Shown here piece after piece: positions 30,680 to 40,030 of a stretch of 64,000 bases of DNA. The stretch lies in the NCBI GenBank assembly GCA_045105075.1, contig JBGCDD010000041.1, forward strand, positions 4,715-68,714, read 5' to 3'. The stretch comes from JBGCDD01 sp045105075. GTDB lineage: Bacteria; Pseudomonadota; Alphaproteobacteria; Rhodobacterales; Rhodobacteraceae. Position 1 is the stretch's first letter; the number at the start of each line of letters is the position of its first letter. The notes below the pieces were generated by a model, which was not told the origin of the DNA, did no database searches, and saw only the letters and a list, made by a program, of their open reading frames with translations. Position numbers and translations under genes: made by a program.

Positions 30680-32212
30680 ATGCGAGGCCCGCATAATATC
30701 ATCCGTCTGATCCGCACAGGCGCCACACTGGAGCGCACGGGTGCGATGAACGTGGTGCTGGATGCGTTTGAGGCGCCGCCTGCCCTGCGTTTTGTGGCCA
30801 AGGCACTTGGCAAGCCTTTTCAATGGCTTGGCTATAAGGGCGACCCAGACATGCCCCCCGCCACGCGGGCGCTGACCGCACTGGGTCCGGCCTATATCAA
30901 GTTCGGTCAGGTGCTGTCGACGCGCCCGGATGTGGTGGGCGACGAATTGGCCGTGCAACTGCGTGTGCTGCAAGACAAGCTGCCGCCGTTTTCCATTGCC
31001 GAGGCCAAGGCCGAGGTGGAGAAGGAACTGGGCCAACCGGTGGATCAGATCTTTTCGGAGTTCAGCGAACCGATAGCCGCGGCGTCTATCGCACAGGTGC
31101 ACAAGGCGCGATTGGCCGACAGTGGCGAAGAGGTTGCCGTTAAGGTTTTGCGCCCTGGGATCGAGCGCGCTTTTGGCCGCGATGTGGATGCGTTTTACCT
31201 GGCCGCGCGCATTGTTGATCTATGTGCGCCCGGCGCGCGGCGTCTGCGTCCGATGGAGGTCATCGAGCATTTTGACGGCGTGGTGCAGGGCGAGCTGGAC
31301 CTGCGGTTGGAAAGTTCCGCCGCCAGCGAATTTGCAGCCAACACCAAGACGGATCTGGGTTTTCAACTGCCCAAGATCGTGTGGGATTATTCGGCACGCC
31401 GGGTGATGACGCTGGGGTGGGCCGATGGCGTGCCTTTGGGCGATAATGACGCGATTGATGCGGCCGGGCACGACCGGCGCGCGCTGTCCGAACGGGTGCT
31501 GCGGCTGTTTTTGCTGCACGCCCTGCGCGATGGGTACTTCCACGCGGATATGCATCAGGGCAACCTGAAGGTCGCGCCAAACGGCGATATCATCGCCTAT
31601 GATTTTGGCATCATGGGCCACATCGATGAATACACCCGTCGGGTTTATGCGGAAATTTTGTTTGGCTTTATCCGCAAAGATTACAAGCGTGTGGCCGAGG
31701 TGCATTTTGAGGCGGGTTATGTGCCCGCCGACCGCGATGTCGATGAATTTGCGCGGGCCTTGCGCGCCGTGGGTGAGCCGATTTTTGGCATGGATGCCAC
31801 GCGGATTTCGATGGGGCGTTTGCTGAGCTATCTGTTTGAAGTCACAGAACGTTTTGGCATGGAAACCCGCACCGAGCTGATCCTTTTACAGCGCACGATG
31901 GTGGTTGTGGAAGGGGTCGCACGCTCGCTTGATCCGCGTATGAACATCTGGGATACGGCGCGCCCGGTGGTCGAGGATTACATCAAGCAATCCATTGGTC
32001 CCAAAGCGGTGCTGAGCGATCTGGCGAAAACCGCCCGAGTGCTGGGCCGCTTTGGTCCGCGCCTGCCGGCTTTGGTTGAATCTGCGTTGATCGCGCAGGC
32101 CAATCCGCAACCCGAACCGCCAACACGCACCTGGCGCTCAATCCTGATGGCCGGGTGCACGGGGGCCGCACTTGGCGGCGCGCTGGTTTTGATTTTGCAG
32201 CATTTGAACTAA
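30680..32212 (+). CDS. ubiB: UbiB/ABC1 atypical kinase for ubiquinone biosynthesis
   Basis: 510 residues. The family motif KFGQVLSTRPD, an ATP-binding segment with Ala-rich loop (AAASIAQVHKARL), DLRLESSAASEF, HADMHQGNLKV and AYDFGIMG are all present, and a hydrophobic tail ends the chain. UbiB proteins are membrane-associated ATPases that help extract quinone precursors for the biosynthetic complex. Its stop is 6 bases from the stop of the converging monooxygenase gene. Confidence 0.96.
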   Translation: MRGPHNIIRLIRTGATLERTGAMNVVLDAFEAPPALRFVAKALGKPFQWLGYKGDPDMPPATRALTALGPAYIKFGQVLSTRPDVVGDELAVQLRVLQDKLPPFSIAEAKAEVEKELGQPVDQIFSEFSEPIAAASIAQVHKARLADSGEEVAVKVLRPGIERAFGRDVDAFYLAARIVDLCAPGARRLRPMEVIEHFDGVVQGELDLRLESSAASEFAANTKTDLGFQLPKIVWDYSARRVMTLGWADGVPLGDNDAIDAAGHDRRALSERVLRLFLLHALRDGYFHADMHQGNLKVAPNGDIIAYDFGIMGHIDEYTRRVYAEILFGFIRKDYKRVAEVHFEAGYVPADRDVDEFARALRAVGEPIFGMDATRISMGRLLSYLFEVTERFGMETRTELILLQRTMVVVEGVARSLDPRMNIWDTARPVVEDYIKQSIGPKAVLSDLAKTARVLGRFGPRLPALVESALIAQANPQPEPPTRTWRSILMAGCTGAALGGALVLILQHLN

Positions 32213-32218
32213 GGCGGA

Positions 32219-33793
32219 TCAGCCCTGAAACAGAGCGCGATAGCGGGCCAGGCCGTGATCAAGCGCATCAACAGACAAGGCGGCGGCGCAATATCTGTCG
32301 GGGCGGATCAAAAGCACCTGATCGCGGTGGGTGCGCAGTAGTTTACCCCTATCGTCCAGCACCTTAGCACTGAACTTGGGCGTGGCTCCGGTCCTGTTTT
32401 CAAGCACCACCCTTGACAATGGCAGTCCGCAAAATGTCTCATCCGAGACGTTTTCCAACGCCTTTGCACCGGCTTGATCCTGCGCGATCAAACTAAACCC
32501 ATTGCCCAGTGCTGCATCCAATTTGGCGCTTTCACCGCCCAAGGTAATATCAGGTTGGGGCACCATTTCGCCTACAATTGACGCCTCGAGCAATTGATCA
32601 TCAAGATCCAGAAACAGGCCCTGGTCGCATCTTGGGCGGGGTTTGAACTTCATTTTAAGCAGATAGTCCTGCACCCCCGGAAACGGCGCGATCGAGGCCA
32701 ACAAATGCGCGCGAAACATCTGCTGTTCGGGCGCCAAAGGCATCACGATATCGCCCATCGCCACGGCCAGTTGGATCATCGCCCAAGCCGGGGCGCGTCG
32801 TTCATCAAAGTAGCTGTCCAGGATCGACGGGCGCGCCCCGTTGGCAAGCACACAAGCCAGTTTCCAGGACAGGTTGCTGGCATCACGCAGCCCCGCGTTC
32901 ATCCCCTGCCCCGCGAAAGGTGGCGTCAGATGGGCGGCGTCTCCGGCCAAAAACACACGCCCAACCCGGAACTGTTCGGCGATGCGCGCGTGGAAGGTAT
33001 AGACGGTGTTGCGCACGATATCGCCCGGCCCAACGCTGCGATAAGGCGCAAGCAGTTGGGTCACAAAGTCCGGAGCCAGCACATCAGCGTGGGTTTCGCC
33101 GGGCAACAGCATGAATTCATAGCGCCGCCCGCCGTTCGGAGCCGGCACCGATACGTGCGGGCGATGCACCGAGCAGAAAAATTTGGAATGACGCGCGGTG
33201 TCGGGGTCATTTTTGGTGTCGATCACGATCCAGTCTTGAGAATAGGTGGACCCGATCATCTCAATCCCCAGTTTTTCGCGGATCGCGCTGCGCCCGCCAT
33301 CGGCTGCAACCACATAGTCAGCAGTGATCTGTCCGGGCGCGTCAGTTTCGCCGGTTACATCCAAAAAAACGCGCGCGCCGTTGTCCTGTAGGTCGGTCAC
33401 TTCGGTGTTGAACATCACCCGACACAGGTCCGAGCGTGCCACATGGGAGTGCAACGCGGCCTCCATTTCGGGTTGGTTGATGAAGTGGCGCTTGGCAAAG
33501 CCATAGGTCTCCGCACCGCTTCCGACCTTGCCAAAGGTCACTCCGTTGTCGTCGATGTATTCCGCGCCCTGCCCTTCGACGGTGTGCTGCATATAGGTTT
33601 GATCGGCGCCAAAACACTGGAGCGTGCGTGCGCCCTCGTCATCCAGAACGATGGCACGGGGGATGTCCATCGGCGCGCTGTTGCGATCGAGGATCAGGGA
33701 TTTGACACCGTATTGCGCCAACAACAACCCCATGGTCAGCCCGGTCGGCCCGGCGCCCACGATGACAACGGGGCAATGTTGAGGGAGCGGCAT
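32219..33793 (-). CDS. FAD-dependent aromatic monooxygenase (MhpA/PheA type)
   Basis: 524 residues. FAD motifs: VIVGAGPTGLTMGLLLAQYG at the N-terminus, VAADGGRSAIREKLG, and FLAGDAAHLTPPFAGQGMNA. The last 130 residues fit the thioredoxin-like tail of the phenol hydroxylase group. It would hydroxylate a phenolic acid or related ring using NAD(P)H and oxygen. The extradiol dioxygenase gene lies 29 bases upstream, so the pair would hydroxylate and then cleave the ring. Substrate unknown. Confidence 0.88.
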   Translation of the reverse strand: MPLPQHCPVVIVGAGPTGLTMGLLLAQYGVKSLILDRNSAPMDIPRAIVLDDEGARTLQCFGADQTYMQHTVEGQGAEYIDDNGVTFGKVGSGAETYGFAKRHFINQPEMEAALHSHVARSDLCRVMFNTEVTDLQDNGARVFLDVTGETDAPGQITADYVVAADGGRSAIREKLGIEMIGSTYSQDWIVIDTKNDPDTARHSKFFCSVHRPHVSVPAPNGGRRYEFMLLPGETHADVLAPDFVTQLLAPYRSVGPGDIVRNTVYTFHARIAEQFRVGRVFLAGDAAHLTPPFAGQGMNAGLRDASNLSWKLACVLANGARPSILDSYFDERRAPAWAMIQLAVAMGDIVMPLAPEQQMFRAHLLASIAPFPGVQDYLLKMKFKPRPRCDQGLFLDLDDQLLEASIVGEMVPQPDITLGGESAKLDAALGNGFSLIAQDQAGAKALENVSDETFCGLPLSRVVLENRTGATPKFSAKVLDDRGKLLRTHRDQVLLIRPDRYCAAALSVDALDHGLARYRALFQG

Positions 33794-33822
33794 TTGTGGT
33801 ATTATCCTTTGCCCATAGTGCC

Positions 33823-34806
33823 TTAGTTCGCAGATTTGCGCAGTGCATCGTCCAGCCAGGCACAGCCAACGGGGTTCGGGGCGCGGAGGCCTTTTTGCGC
33901 CGCTTCAAGCCGCATGTCTTTCAACTTTTCACGTGTCTCGGAGCCTTCGGGAAGGTAAAAACGGTCATGGCCCCAATAGGACGGGCCCTCAAACGTCTCG
34001 TGCGGAGTCCAGGTTTCAGGGTCAATTTCGCGCCCACCCCAGCCATATTCGACAAAGAACCCAGAGGGCGAATTGGCGTAAAACGACGTCATGTGATCAT
34101 TGGTGTGGCGCCCCAGCGAATAGGCGACGCGGTCAGGCTGGTCTTGGGCCAGATCATAGCCCTGCCCCACGTCATCCAGGCTGTTGAGTTCGACCATAAA
34201 GTGGTGCAGCCCCCGAAGACCGCTGCCCACCATCGCGAACGAATGGTGCCGGGCGTTGAGGTGGAAAAAATAAAGTTTATAGGGTGTTACGCCATAATCT
34301 GACACGTGAAAGCCCAGCAGATCACGGTAAAACGGGACCAAAAGATCGACATCTTCAACGTGCATGACGGCGTGGCCCATGCCCATTGGACCGGTTTTGA
34401 AACCAGAAATCGGGCGACCTGGCTGGAACGGATCGCTGGCAATCTGGGGGTCACAAAACACCTCGACCCGATGTCCGGCGGGGTCGTGAAACGAGATCAA
34501 CCGCCCCACATGGCGTTGATCCGCCAGCGTTTGGGGTTCGAGCGTGACGTGCACATGCGCGCGGTCGAGTTTGGCGGCAAGCGCATCAAGATCGGCGGGG
34601 TGCGCAACCTCCCAACCCAAAAAGGCCAGCCCGTCGGTGTCTTGATCAGACACGATCAGGCGCTGTTTGCGATCATCCATCCGAAAGGCGCGCACAGATC
34701 CGCCCGCATCAACAGTTTGCATCCCCAAAAGACCAGTGGCGAATTCGGTCCAATCCTCGGTTTGCGAAGATTGAATGCCGATGTAACCAAGCGACGTCAG
34801 TGTCAT
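33823..34806 (-). CDS. Extradiol ring-cleavage dioxygenase (VOC, BphC-like)
   Basis: 327 residues with two repeated glyoxalase-fold halves. The C-terminal half carries the iron ligands: His in MGHAVMHVED, His in LHHFMVEL, and Glu in FFVEYGWGG. Such enzymes open catechol rings next to the diols. AGGGGA precedes the ATG at 34806; an earlier in-frame ATG has no good site. Paired with the monooxygenase downstream and a GST upstream on the same strand. Hydrolase and decarboxylase steps are not in this window. Confidence 0.88.
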   Translation of the reverse strand: MTLTSLGYIGIQSSQTEDWTEFATGLLGMQTVDAGGSVRAFRMDDRKQRLIVSDQDTDGLAFLGWEVAHPADLDALAAKLDRAHVHVTLEPQTLADQRHVGRLISFHDPAGHRVEVFCDPQIASDPFQPGRPISGFKTGPMGMGHAVMHVEDVDLLVPFYRDLLGFHVSDYGVTPYKLYFFHLNARHHSFAMVGSGLRGLHHFMVELNSLDDVGQGYDLAQDQPDRVAYSLGRHTNDHMTSFYANSPSGFFVEYGWGGREIDPETWTPHETFEGPSYWGHDRFYLPEGSETREKLKDMRLEAAQKGLRAPNPVGCAWLDDALRKSAN

Positions 34807-34948
34807 GGTGTCCCCTTTTTGGTCCGGCCGATACGGACGCGTTTCGGGCAAGCCGAAGGCCTGTAAAGCGCACAATTTGATGCAGTTTTCGCGATCTGTA
34901 GGCGTGTTGCAACTGTTTCAGTCACCTGCGTGGCATAAAACAGCGCCG

Positions 34949-35557
34949 CTACGCAGGCGACAGGACCCTTTGCGCGGCTGGCCGGGCATTCAAACGCGCG
35001 GCCAAGGCAATCAGGTTGTCCGGCAATTCAAACTGGCCCTTTTCAGCCCATTGCAGAATATAGAACGCCGCCGCATCAGCGAGCCCAAAAGCGCCCAGCA
35101 GATATTCCTTGTCGCCCAGCATCCGAGACAGATGCAATAAGCCACTTTCAAATTCGCCCTTTCCGTAGGCACGCAGATCCTGTGTTCCGGCCTCGTCCAG
35201 CTGGAATTTTTGCGGCACGCGGTAGAACGTAAAGCCGCGCATGTGCACCGAAGCGATAATGAAATCAAGCGCTTCCAAGGTGCGGGTTTGCAGATCTATA
35301 TCGTCGGGCCAAAGGCGGCCACCTGCTTGCGTCCGCGCCAACCAAAAGGCAATCGATTGGAATTCACTGATCACCTGCCCGTCTTGGCGGCGCAGCGCAG
35401 GCACTTTGCCTTTGGGGTTCAGGGCCAGAAACGCAGGCTCTTTTTGCATTGCGCTGCGCAGATCAACAATGCTCACCTGAAAGTCGGCTTCAAGCTCTTC
35501 GAGCAAAAACAGGATGCCGTCAGAACAGCTGCCCGGGGAATGAAAAAGTGTTAACAT
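34949..35557 (-). CDS. Glutathione S-transferase
   Basis: 202 residues. Thioredoxin-like N-terminal domain with FHSPGSCSDGILFLLEEL (Ser/Cys at the glutathione site) and KVPALRRQDGQVISEFQSI (cis-Pro and Glu-Ser), then an all-helical domain. In aromatic pathways GSTs can isomerise ring-cleavage products such as maleylpyruvate or protect against quinones. Its place before the dioxygenase gene fits that, but it may be general. Confidence 0.85.
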   Translation of the reverse strand: MLTLFHSPGSCSDGILFLLEELEADFQVSIVDLRSAMQKEPAFLALNPKGKVPALRRQDGQVISEFQSIAFWLARTQAGGRLWPDDIDLQTRTLEALDFIIASVHMRGFTFYRVPQKFQLDEAGTQDLRAYGKGEFESGLLHLSRMLGDKEYLLGAFGLADAAAFYILQWAEKGQFELPDNLIALAARLNARPAAQRVLSPA

Positions 35558-35579
35558 AGGGTTGGTTTCTTTCGACTTC

Positions 35580-36923
35580 TCAGGCTTGCGTCTCACTGGT
35601 CGGGTCTGCGGCAAAGTCGGCGCGCCCGACAGATACATAGCGCGCAAACCCGGCGCGTTTGGCATCGCGGGCCGAATAGATGTTACGCAAATCCGCCATG
35701 ACAGGGTTCGCCATACGCTTGGCCAAGCGTTTCAGATCGAGCGCGCGAAACTCGTTCCATTCGGTTAAAATCACGACGGCGTCGGCGTTCTGAGCGGCCT
35801 TGTAGGCGTCTTCGAACCAGTTGACCCCCGGCAAAAGGGCCGCCGCCTCGCGGTGACCTTGCGGGTCAACGGCGCGCACTTTGGCACCGGCGCCGATCAG
35901 CGCGGGAACGACGGTCAGAGACGGCGCCTCGCGCATGTCATCCGTGTTGGGTTTAAATGTCACGCCAAGCACGGCGATGGTTTTACCGGCCAACGCGTCG
36001 TCCAAAAGGTCGCTGACCTTGGTGACCATGCGCCGGCGCAACTCGTCATTTACCTTGATCACCGTCTCTGTGATCTGCATCGGCATACCGTGTTCCTGCC
36101 CAATCCGGGCCAGCGCCTGGGTGTCTTTCGGGAAGCAAGAGCCACCATACCCCGGGCCCGCGTGCAGAAACTTATTGCCGATGCGCCCGTCCAGTCCCAT
36201 GCCTTTACTGACCAGTTTGACGTCAGCGCCGGTGCGTTCGCAAAGGGCCGCAATTTCGTTGATGAAGGTGATTTTGGTCGCCAGAAACGCGTTTGCCGCA
36301 TATTTGATCATTTCCGCGCTTTCCAGATCCGTGGTCAAAATCGGGAAGTCTCGCAGATATAGCGGGCGGTAAATGTCGGTTAGCACATCGCCGGCGCGTT
36401 CGTTCTGCACTCCGACGACAATCCGGTCCGGGCGCATAAAATCATCAATCGCCGCACCTTCGCGCAGGAATTCCGGGTTCGACGCCACATCAAAATCGGC
36501 ATCCGGACGGGCCTTGAGAATGGTTTGTTTGACCTGCCGATTGGTGCCCACTGGCACGGTTGATTTGGTGACAATCACCGCATAACCCGTTAATGCCGCT
36601 GCGATTTCTTCAGCCGCAGCCATGACATAGGTTAGATCCGCATGACCGTCACCGCGCCGCGTTGGCGTGCCCACAGCGATGAAAACAGCCTCGGCACCAT
36701 CTACGGCATCCGCCAGATCAGTGGAAAACGAAAGCCGACCCGCAGCCACATTTTTGGCCATCAGATCGTCCAGGCCGGGCTCGTAAATCGGCACTTCACC
36801 AGCGCGCAGCATATCAATTTTGTCGGGATTTTTATCGACGCAGATGACGTCATGACCAAAATCCGAAAAACACACGCCCGATACCAGCCCGACATAACCG
36901 GTCCCAATCATCGCAATTTTCAT
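35580..36923 (-). CDS. ugd: UDP-glucose 6-dehydrogenase
   Basis: 447 residues. N-terminal NAD motif MIGTGYVGLVSGVCFSDFGH, the conserved EVPIYEPGLDDL, and GYGGSCFPKDTQAL with the catalytic Cys. It oxidises UDP-glucose twice to UDP-glucuronate for surface polysaccharides. No other polysaccharide genes are beside it. Confidence 0.96.
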   Translation of the reverse strand: MKIAMIGTGYVGLVSGVCFSDFGHDVICVDKNPDKIDMLRAGEVPIYEPGLDDLMAKNVAAGRLSFSTDLADAVDGAEAVFIAVGTPTRRGDGHADLTYVMAAAEEIAAALTGYAVIVTKSTVPVGTNRQVKQTILKARPDADFDVASNPEFLREGAAIDDFMRPDRIVVGVQNERAGDVLTDIYRPLYLRDFPILTTDLESAEMIKYAANAFLATKITFINEIAALCERTGADVKLVSKGMGLDGRIGNKFLHAGPGYGGSCFPKDTQALARIGQEHGMPMQITETVIKVNDELRRRMVTKVSDLLDDALAGKTIAVLGVTFKPNTDDMREAPSLTVVPALIGAGAKVRAVDPQGHREAAALLPGVNWFEDAYKAAQNADAVVILTEWNEFRALDLKRLAKRMANPVMADLRNIYSARDAKRAGFARYVSVGRADFAADPTSETQA

Positions 36924-36995
36924 CAGCTCAACCTCGGTTTCGTTTTGGCCGAGCCTTGGGCATCGGGAGGGGGCGTGTCAACACATCAAGGTCGG

Positions 36996-38297
36996 TCACA
37001 AATCGCGCAAGGCCCGCCAAGCATAGAGCGGCGGCATCACCAATCGGCGCATTGCCCCCAACGGAAACCGGGCCAAGGGCTGGCGCATCGCAACCGGAAC
37101 CTGATCTTTACCAAGCACCAAACCAGCCAGAAGTTTGCCACAGTAGCTGCCCATCGCAACGCCATTCCCATGATAGGCAAGCCCGGCAAACATCGACTTT
37201 TCACCCGGCACTTGCCCCACAAATGGCACCCGATGGCGCGCCAAACACACCATGCCAGACCACATATGCGGCGCCTCGACATGACTCCATGCCGGAAACA
37301 TCCGGTCAAAATCGCGCCGGACGCGGCGGCGTGAAGAGGCCTCGGCCGCGGCTGATGACACCAGCCCACCGCGCATGCCAAACAAAAACCGCCTGTCAGG
37401 CATCAGCCGAAAATAGTGCAGCAATCCGCGTGTATCATAGCACATTTGACCGCTGCTCCAGCCTTGCGCCGCGATTTCGTTTTCGGTCAGCGGGCGGGTC
37501 ACCATCACGTTGGATTGGCTTGGCATATAGCGTCCCGCAAGCCAATCCGGCAGCGTTTCCGAAGAATACCCGTTGGTCGCAATCACCACCGATTTGCAAC
37601 GCACGCGGCCCTGCCTTGTGGTCAGCACAAAGCCCGATGGCGCGCGCGTGATCGCCGTGACTTGGGCATTCTGGAACAGGTCAGCCCCCGCGTGCTGCGC
37701 GGCTTTGGCCAATCCAAACAGGTACTTGCGCGGGTTCAGAGCAAAACCATGCGGCGTGGTCAAAGCCCCGAAAAACGGGCCCGCCATGCCGTGGGCGACC
37801 AGATCTTCGGGTTCGATCAACTCAAGCGACGGGTCATCGGCTTTGCGACGCAAAATCGCCATATCGCGAGGACGATGCGCCAACAGGGTTTCGCCTTTGG
37901 AATGCACATCAGCGTCGATATTGTGATCCCGGAGCAAATCGGCGACCAGTGCGACCGCGTCCTGTTCGGCGTGGTCATAGCCTTGAGCGCCCTCAGCACC
38001 GAACTGGCGGGTCAGCTTGGCATCGTCCAGCATGCTGCCGCCCAGACAACAAAACCCACCGTTGCGCCCGGACGCGCCCCAGCCGGGTGTATTTGCCTCA
38101 AACACCACAACTTTTGCGCCCGCTTTGGCCAGGTGCAGGGCAGCGGACATACCGGTAAATCCACCGCCGATCACGCCGACATCTGCGTCTGTGTCCGCGC
38201 CCGGTTCTGGCCATTCCGGGGGCGCAATTGTTTCATCCCACCAGCACCCTGCGCGCGGGCCAGGGCCATAGGCAAATTCTGAAAAGATCCGCGTCAT
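36996..38297 (-). CDS. FAD-dependent amine oxidoreductase (DadA/PuuB type)
   Basis: 433 residues. VIGGGFTGMSAALHLAKAG is the FAD motif, followed by WGASGRNGGF, and near the end FAGLAYHGNGVAMG, as in D-amino acid oxidase-fold enzymes such as gamma-glutamylputrescine oxidase. CWWDETI near the start also fits that group. It would oxidise an amine or amino acid substrate. It points away from the aminotransferase/transporter cluster across an insertion-sequence scar, so co-regulation is possible but not shown. Confidence 0.87.
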   Translation of the reverse strand: MTRIFSEFAYGPGPRAGCWWDETIAPPEWPEPGADTDADVGVIGGGFTGMSAALHLAKAGAKVVVFEANTPGWGASGRNGGFCCLGGSMLDDAKLTRQFGAEGAQGYDHAEQDAVALVADLLRDHNIDADVHSKGETLLAHRPRDMAILRRKADDPSLELIEPEDLVAHGMAGPFFGALTTPHGFALNPRKYLFGLAKAAQHAGADLFQNAQVTAITRAPSGFVLTTRQGRVRCKSVVIATNGYSSETLPDWLAGRYMPSQSNVMVTRPLTENEIAAQGWSSGQMCYDTRGLLHYFRLMPDRRFLFGMRGGLVSSAAAEASSRRRVRRDFDRMFPAWSHVEAPHMWSGMVCLARHRVPFVGQVPGEKSMFAGLAYHGNGVAMGSYCGKLLAGLVLGKDQVPVAMRQPLARFPLGAMRRLVMPPLYAWRALRDL

Positions 38298-39179
38298 TGT
38301 CAGCACATTGCCTCTTGTTCCCCTTGCTTTGATCGCGCGAGGTTTCGCTTTGGCAACTGTGATGGGCTCTTCAAACGTTGCAATCGCAATCATCAAATTC
38401 GACTTTGCGTCAGATGCCCAGCCAACCAAAAAACGCACAGTGACACATTCTCGGTTAAAAGGGTCGAGGCCCAGCATCCGAATGTCAAGGACACGACCCC
38501 CAGATCATTGAACGAAACAGCGAGAACCGACCCCCCGTCGCGGTGACCGGCGAAACGATCAAGCAAAACACCTTTGCCGGAAACGGGGTGCGCGGCGAAT
38601 TTGCCAGTATGCACTCACATATGTCGTCCTCATGCCCAGAACAGCGACCAATGCACAGCCTTTGAGCCACTTTCATCGTCTTTCAAGTCGCGTTCAAGAC
38701 CGCCTCGTCTGCACAGGCTCGCAGGCTCAGTTCATCCCAAAGATAAATGGTGGGATCCTGTTCGCAGGCATGAAATAGGGCAGGCCTGTCGCCGGCCCAA
38801 CATGTTAGGTGATTTACAGAGCAAATCTGACGCGCAAGCTTTGCTCACGCAGCTGGGAAACCTCACGATCAAGTCGAAGACAGTTTCAGTGCCCCCTTCG
38901 GACCATTGTTTTGCAATGCACGGTCTGACACCCTGTGAAGTCTTTGTAAAATATGGTTTTTTGACTGGCCCGATTCATCCCAAATCGATCCTCCAGATGC
39001 CGGGATTTTGCACTGCGCTGGGTTTTCAGGATGCTGATCGGATGCGCGCTGTGGTTTCCCGAAGGCGATAACTGTTGAAACTATCCACCCATTCCAGCGT
39101 GGCGTGTTTGTCCAGCCTATGAGCTGGCACATAGCCACGGTTCACTGAGCATCTCTTGCCGGGCTTTTGCAAAGACACA
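38298..39179. other. About 880-base gap without an intact gene
   Basis: Several open frames exist (one of 165 codons on the plus strand from 38574), but none shows a known family or a good start site. Near its right end is a transposase scrap on the minus strand. The region looks like a decayed insertion site plus the promoter region of the FAD enzyme gene. Confidence 0.55.
39062..39103 (-). pseudogene. Scrap of IS3-family transposase OrfB
   Basis: Minus-strand translation gives ATLEWVDSFNSYRL, close to the C-terminal TLEWVDWFNxRRLLE stretch of IS3-type transposases. The frame stops soon after and nothing else of the DDE domain is in place, so this is a small remnant. Confidence 0.5.
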
Positions 39180-39202
39180 AATTTGATCACGTTTTGCCTG
39201 AG
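39180..39202. promoter_or_regulatory. Putative operator or promoter element, copy 1
   Basis: AATTTGATCA followed by a near match over the next 13 bases to the sequence at 39981-40003. It lies about 65 bases before the GntR gene start and includes the palindrome TGATCA. Possibly the binding site of that regulator. Confidence 0.4.
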
Positions 39203-39265
39203 CAGGAAACACACTCTATGGTCTCGGGCAACGCTGAGCGTGGCTGACCACGTTGTTGACAAGAT

Positions 39266-39979
39266 ATGAACGGAAGACTCAGGATGCCTAAGAATCCAGC
39301 GCCGCAAGAGCAGGAACAATCACCGCGCCTGCCGGCTCATGAGCAAGTTTATCAAACGCTGCGGAAAAAGGTTTTGTTTGGCGAGTTGGCACCAGGCCAA
39401 GCGGTCACGATCCAAGGACTGAGCCAATCACTTGAAACAGGCGTGACGCCGGTACGAGAAGCCATTCGACGCTTGATTTCTGACGGCGCCTTGATGTTTC
39501 AAGGCAACCGTCGAGTGAGTGTTCCCGTCTTGTCTTGCAAAGACCTCGAACAGCTCATTTTTATAAGAAAAACAATGGAGCAAGAGCTAACCTTACGGGC
39601 TGCTACGCGTTTGAACCACACTGCAATTTCGCATCTCGAAGCCATTGACGCAAAGTTGGATCATGCGATTCTGCACGGTGACACCGCCGGATACTTGTTG
39701 CGAAATTATCAGTTCCATACCGCGCTTTATGCACAGGCGAATGCACCGGTTTTAGCCGACATGTCCGAACGGCTTTGGCTGCGTTTTGGGCCGTCTTTGC
39801 GCGTTGTATGTGGCCGGTTTGGAACCCAAAATTTGCCCGACCGCCACAAAGACTTGCTGAACGCACTCCGCAATCGTGATCCACAAGCTGCGGGCGAAGC
39901 CGTTGCAAGGGATGTTTTGCAAGGGATGGATCAGGTGGCCGCCGTGCTGTCTTTGGGTGCTGATTCGATTGACAGGTGA
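39266..39979 (+). CDS. GntR-family regulator (FCD type)
   Basis: 237 residues. N-terminal winged HTH (QVYQTLRKKVLFGELAPGQ, TPVREAIRRLISDGAL) and a C-terminal helical FCD ligand-binding domain with Asp/His metal-site residues (YQFHTALY, DRHKDLLNAL). A start at 39284 is also possible (GGAAG upstream). It sits right before the aminotransferase gene and near the catabolic/transport cluster, the likely target. Confidence 0.9.
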   Translation: MNGRLRMPKNPAPQEQEQSPRLPAHEQVYQTLRKKVLFGELAPGQAVTIQGLSQSLETGVTPVREAIRRLISDGALMFQGNRRVSVPVLSCKDLEQLIFIRKTMEQELTLRAATRLNHTAISHLEAIDAKLDHAILHGDTAGYLLRNYQFHTALYAQANAPVLADMSERLWLRFGPSLRVVCGRFGTQNLPDRHKDLLNALRNRDPQAAGEAVARDVLQGMDQVAAVLSLGADSIDR

Positions 39980-39980
39980 T

Positions 39981-40003
39981 AATTTGATCATATTCTGGCT
40001 GAG
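39981..40003. promoter_or_regulatory. Putative operator or promoter element, copy 2
   Basis: AATTTGATCATATTCTGGCT, about 19 of 22 positions equal to the copy at 39180, placed about 30 bases before the aminotransferase start. Two copies before neighbouring genes point to a shared regulator. Confidence 0.42.
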
Positions 40004-40030
40004 TTCCTTTTTCCCGCCGGAGTAAAATCG

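Noticed and set aside
29843..31102. 419-codon open frame on the minus strand
   Set aside because: Antisense to ubiE and ubiB, both clear genes; His/Arg-rich product with no motif.
38574..39071. 165-codon open frame on the plus strand
   Set aside because: No good start site or known family, Cys/Pro/Arg-rich composition, and it overlaps the IS scrap; not supported as a gene.
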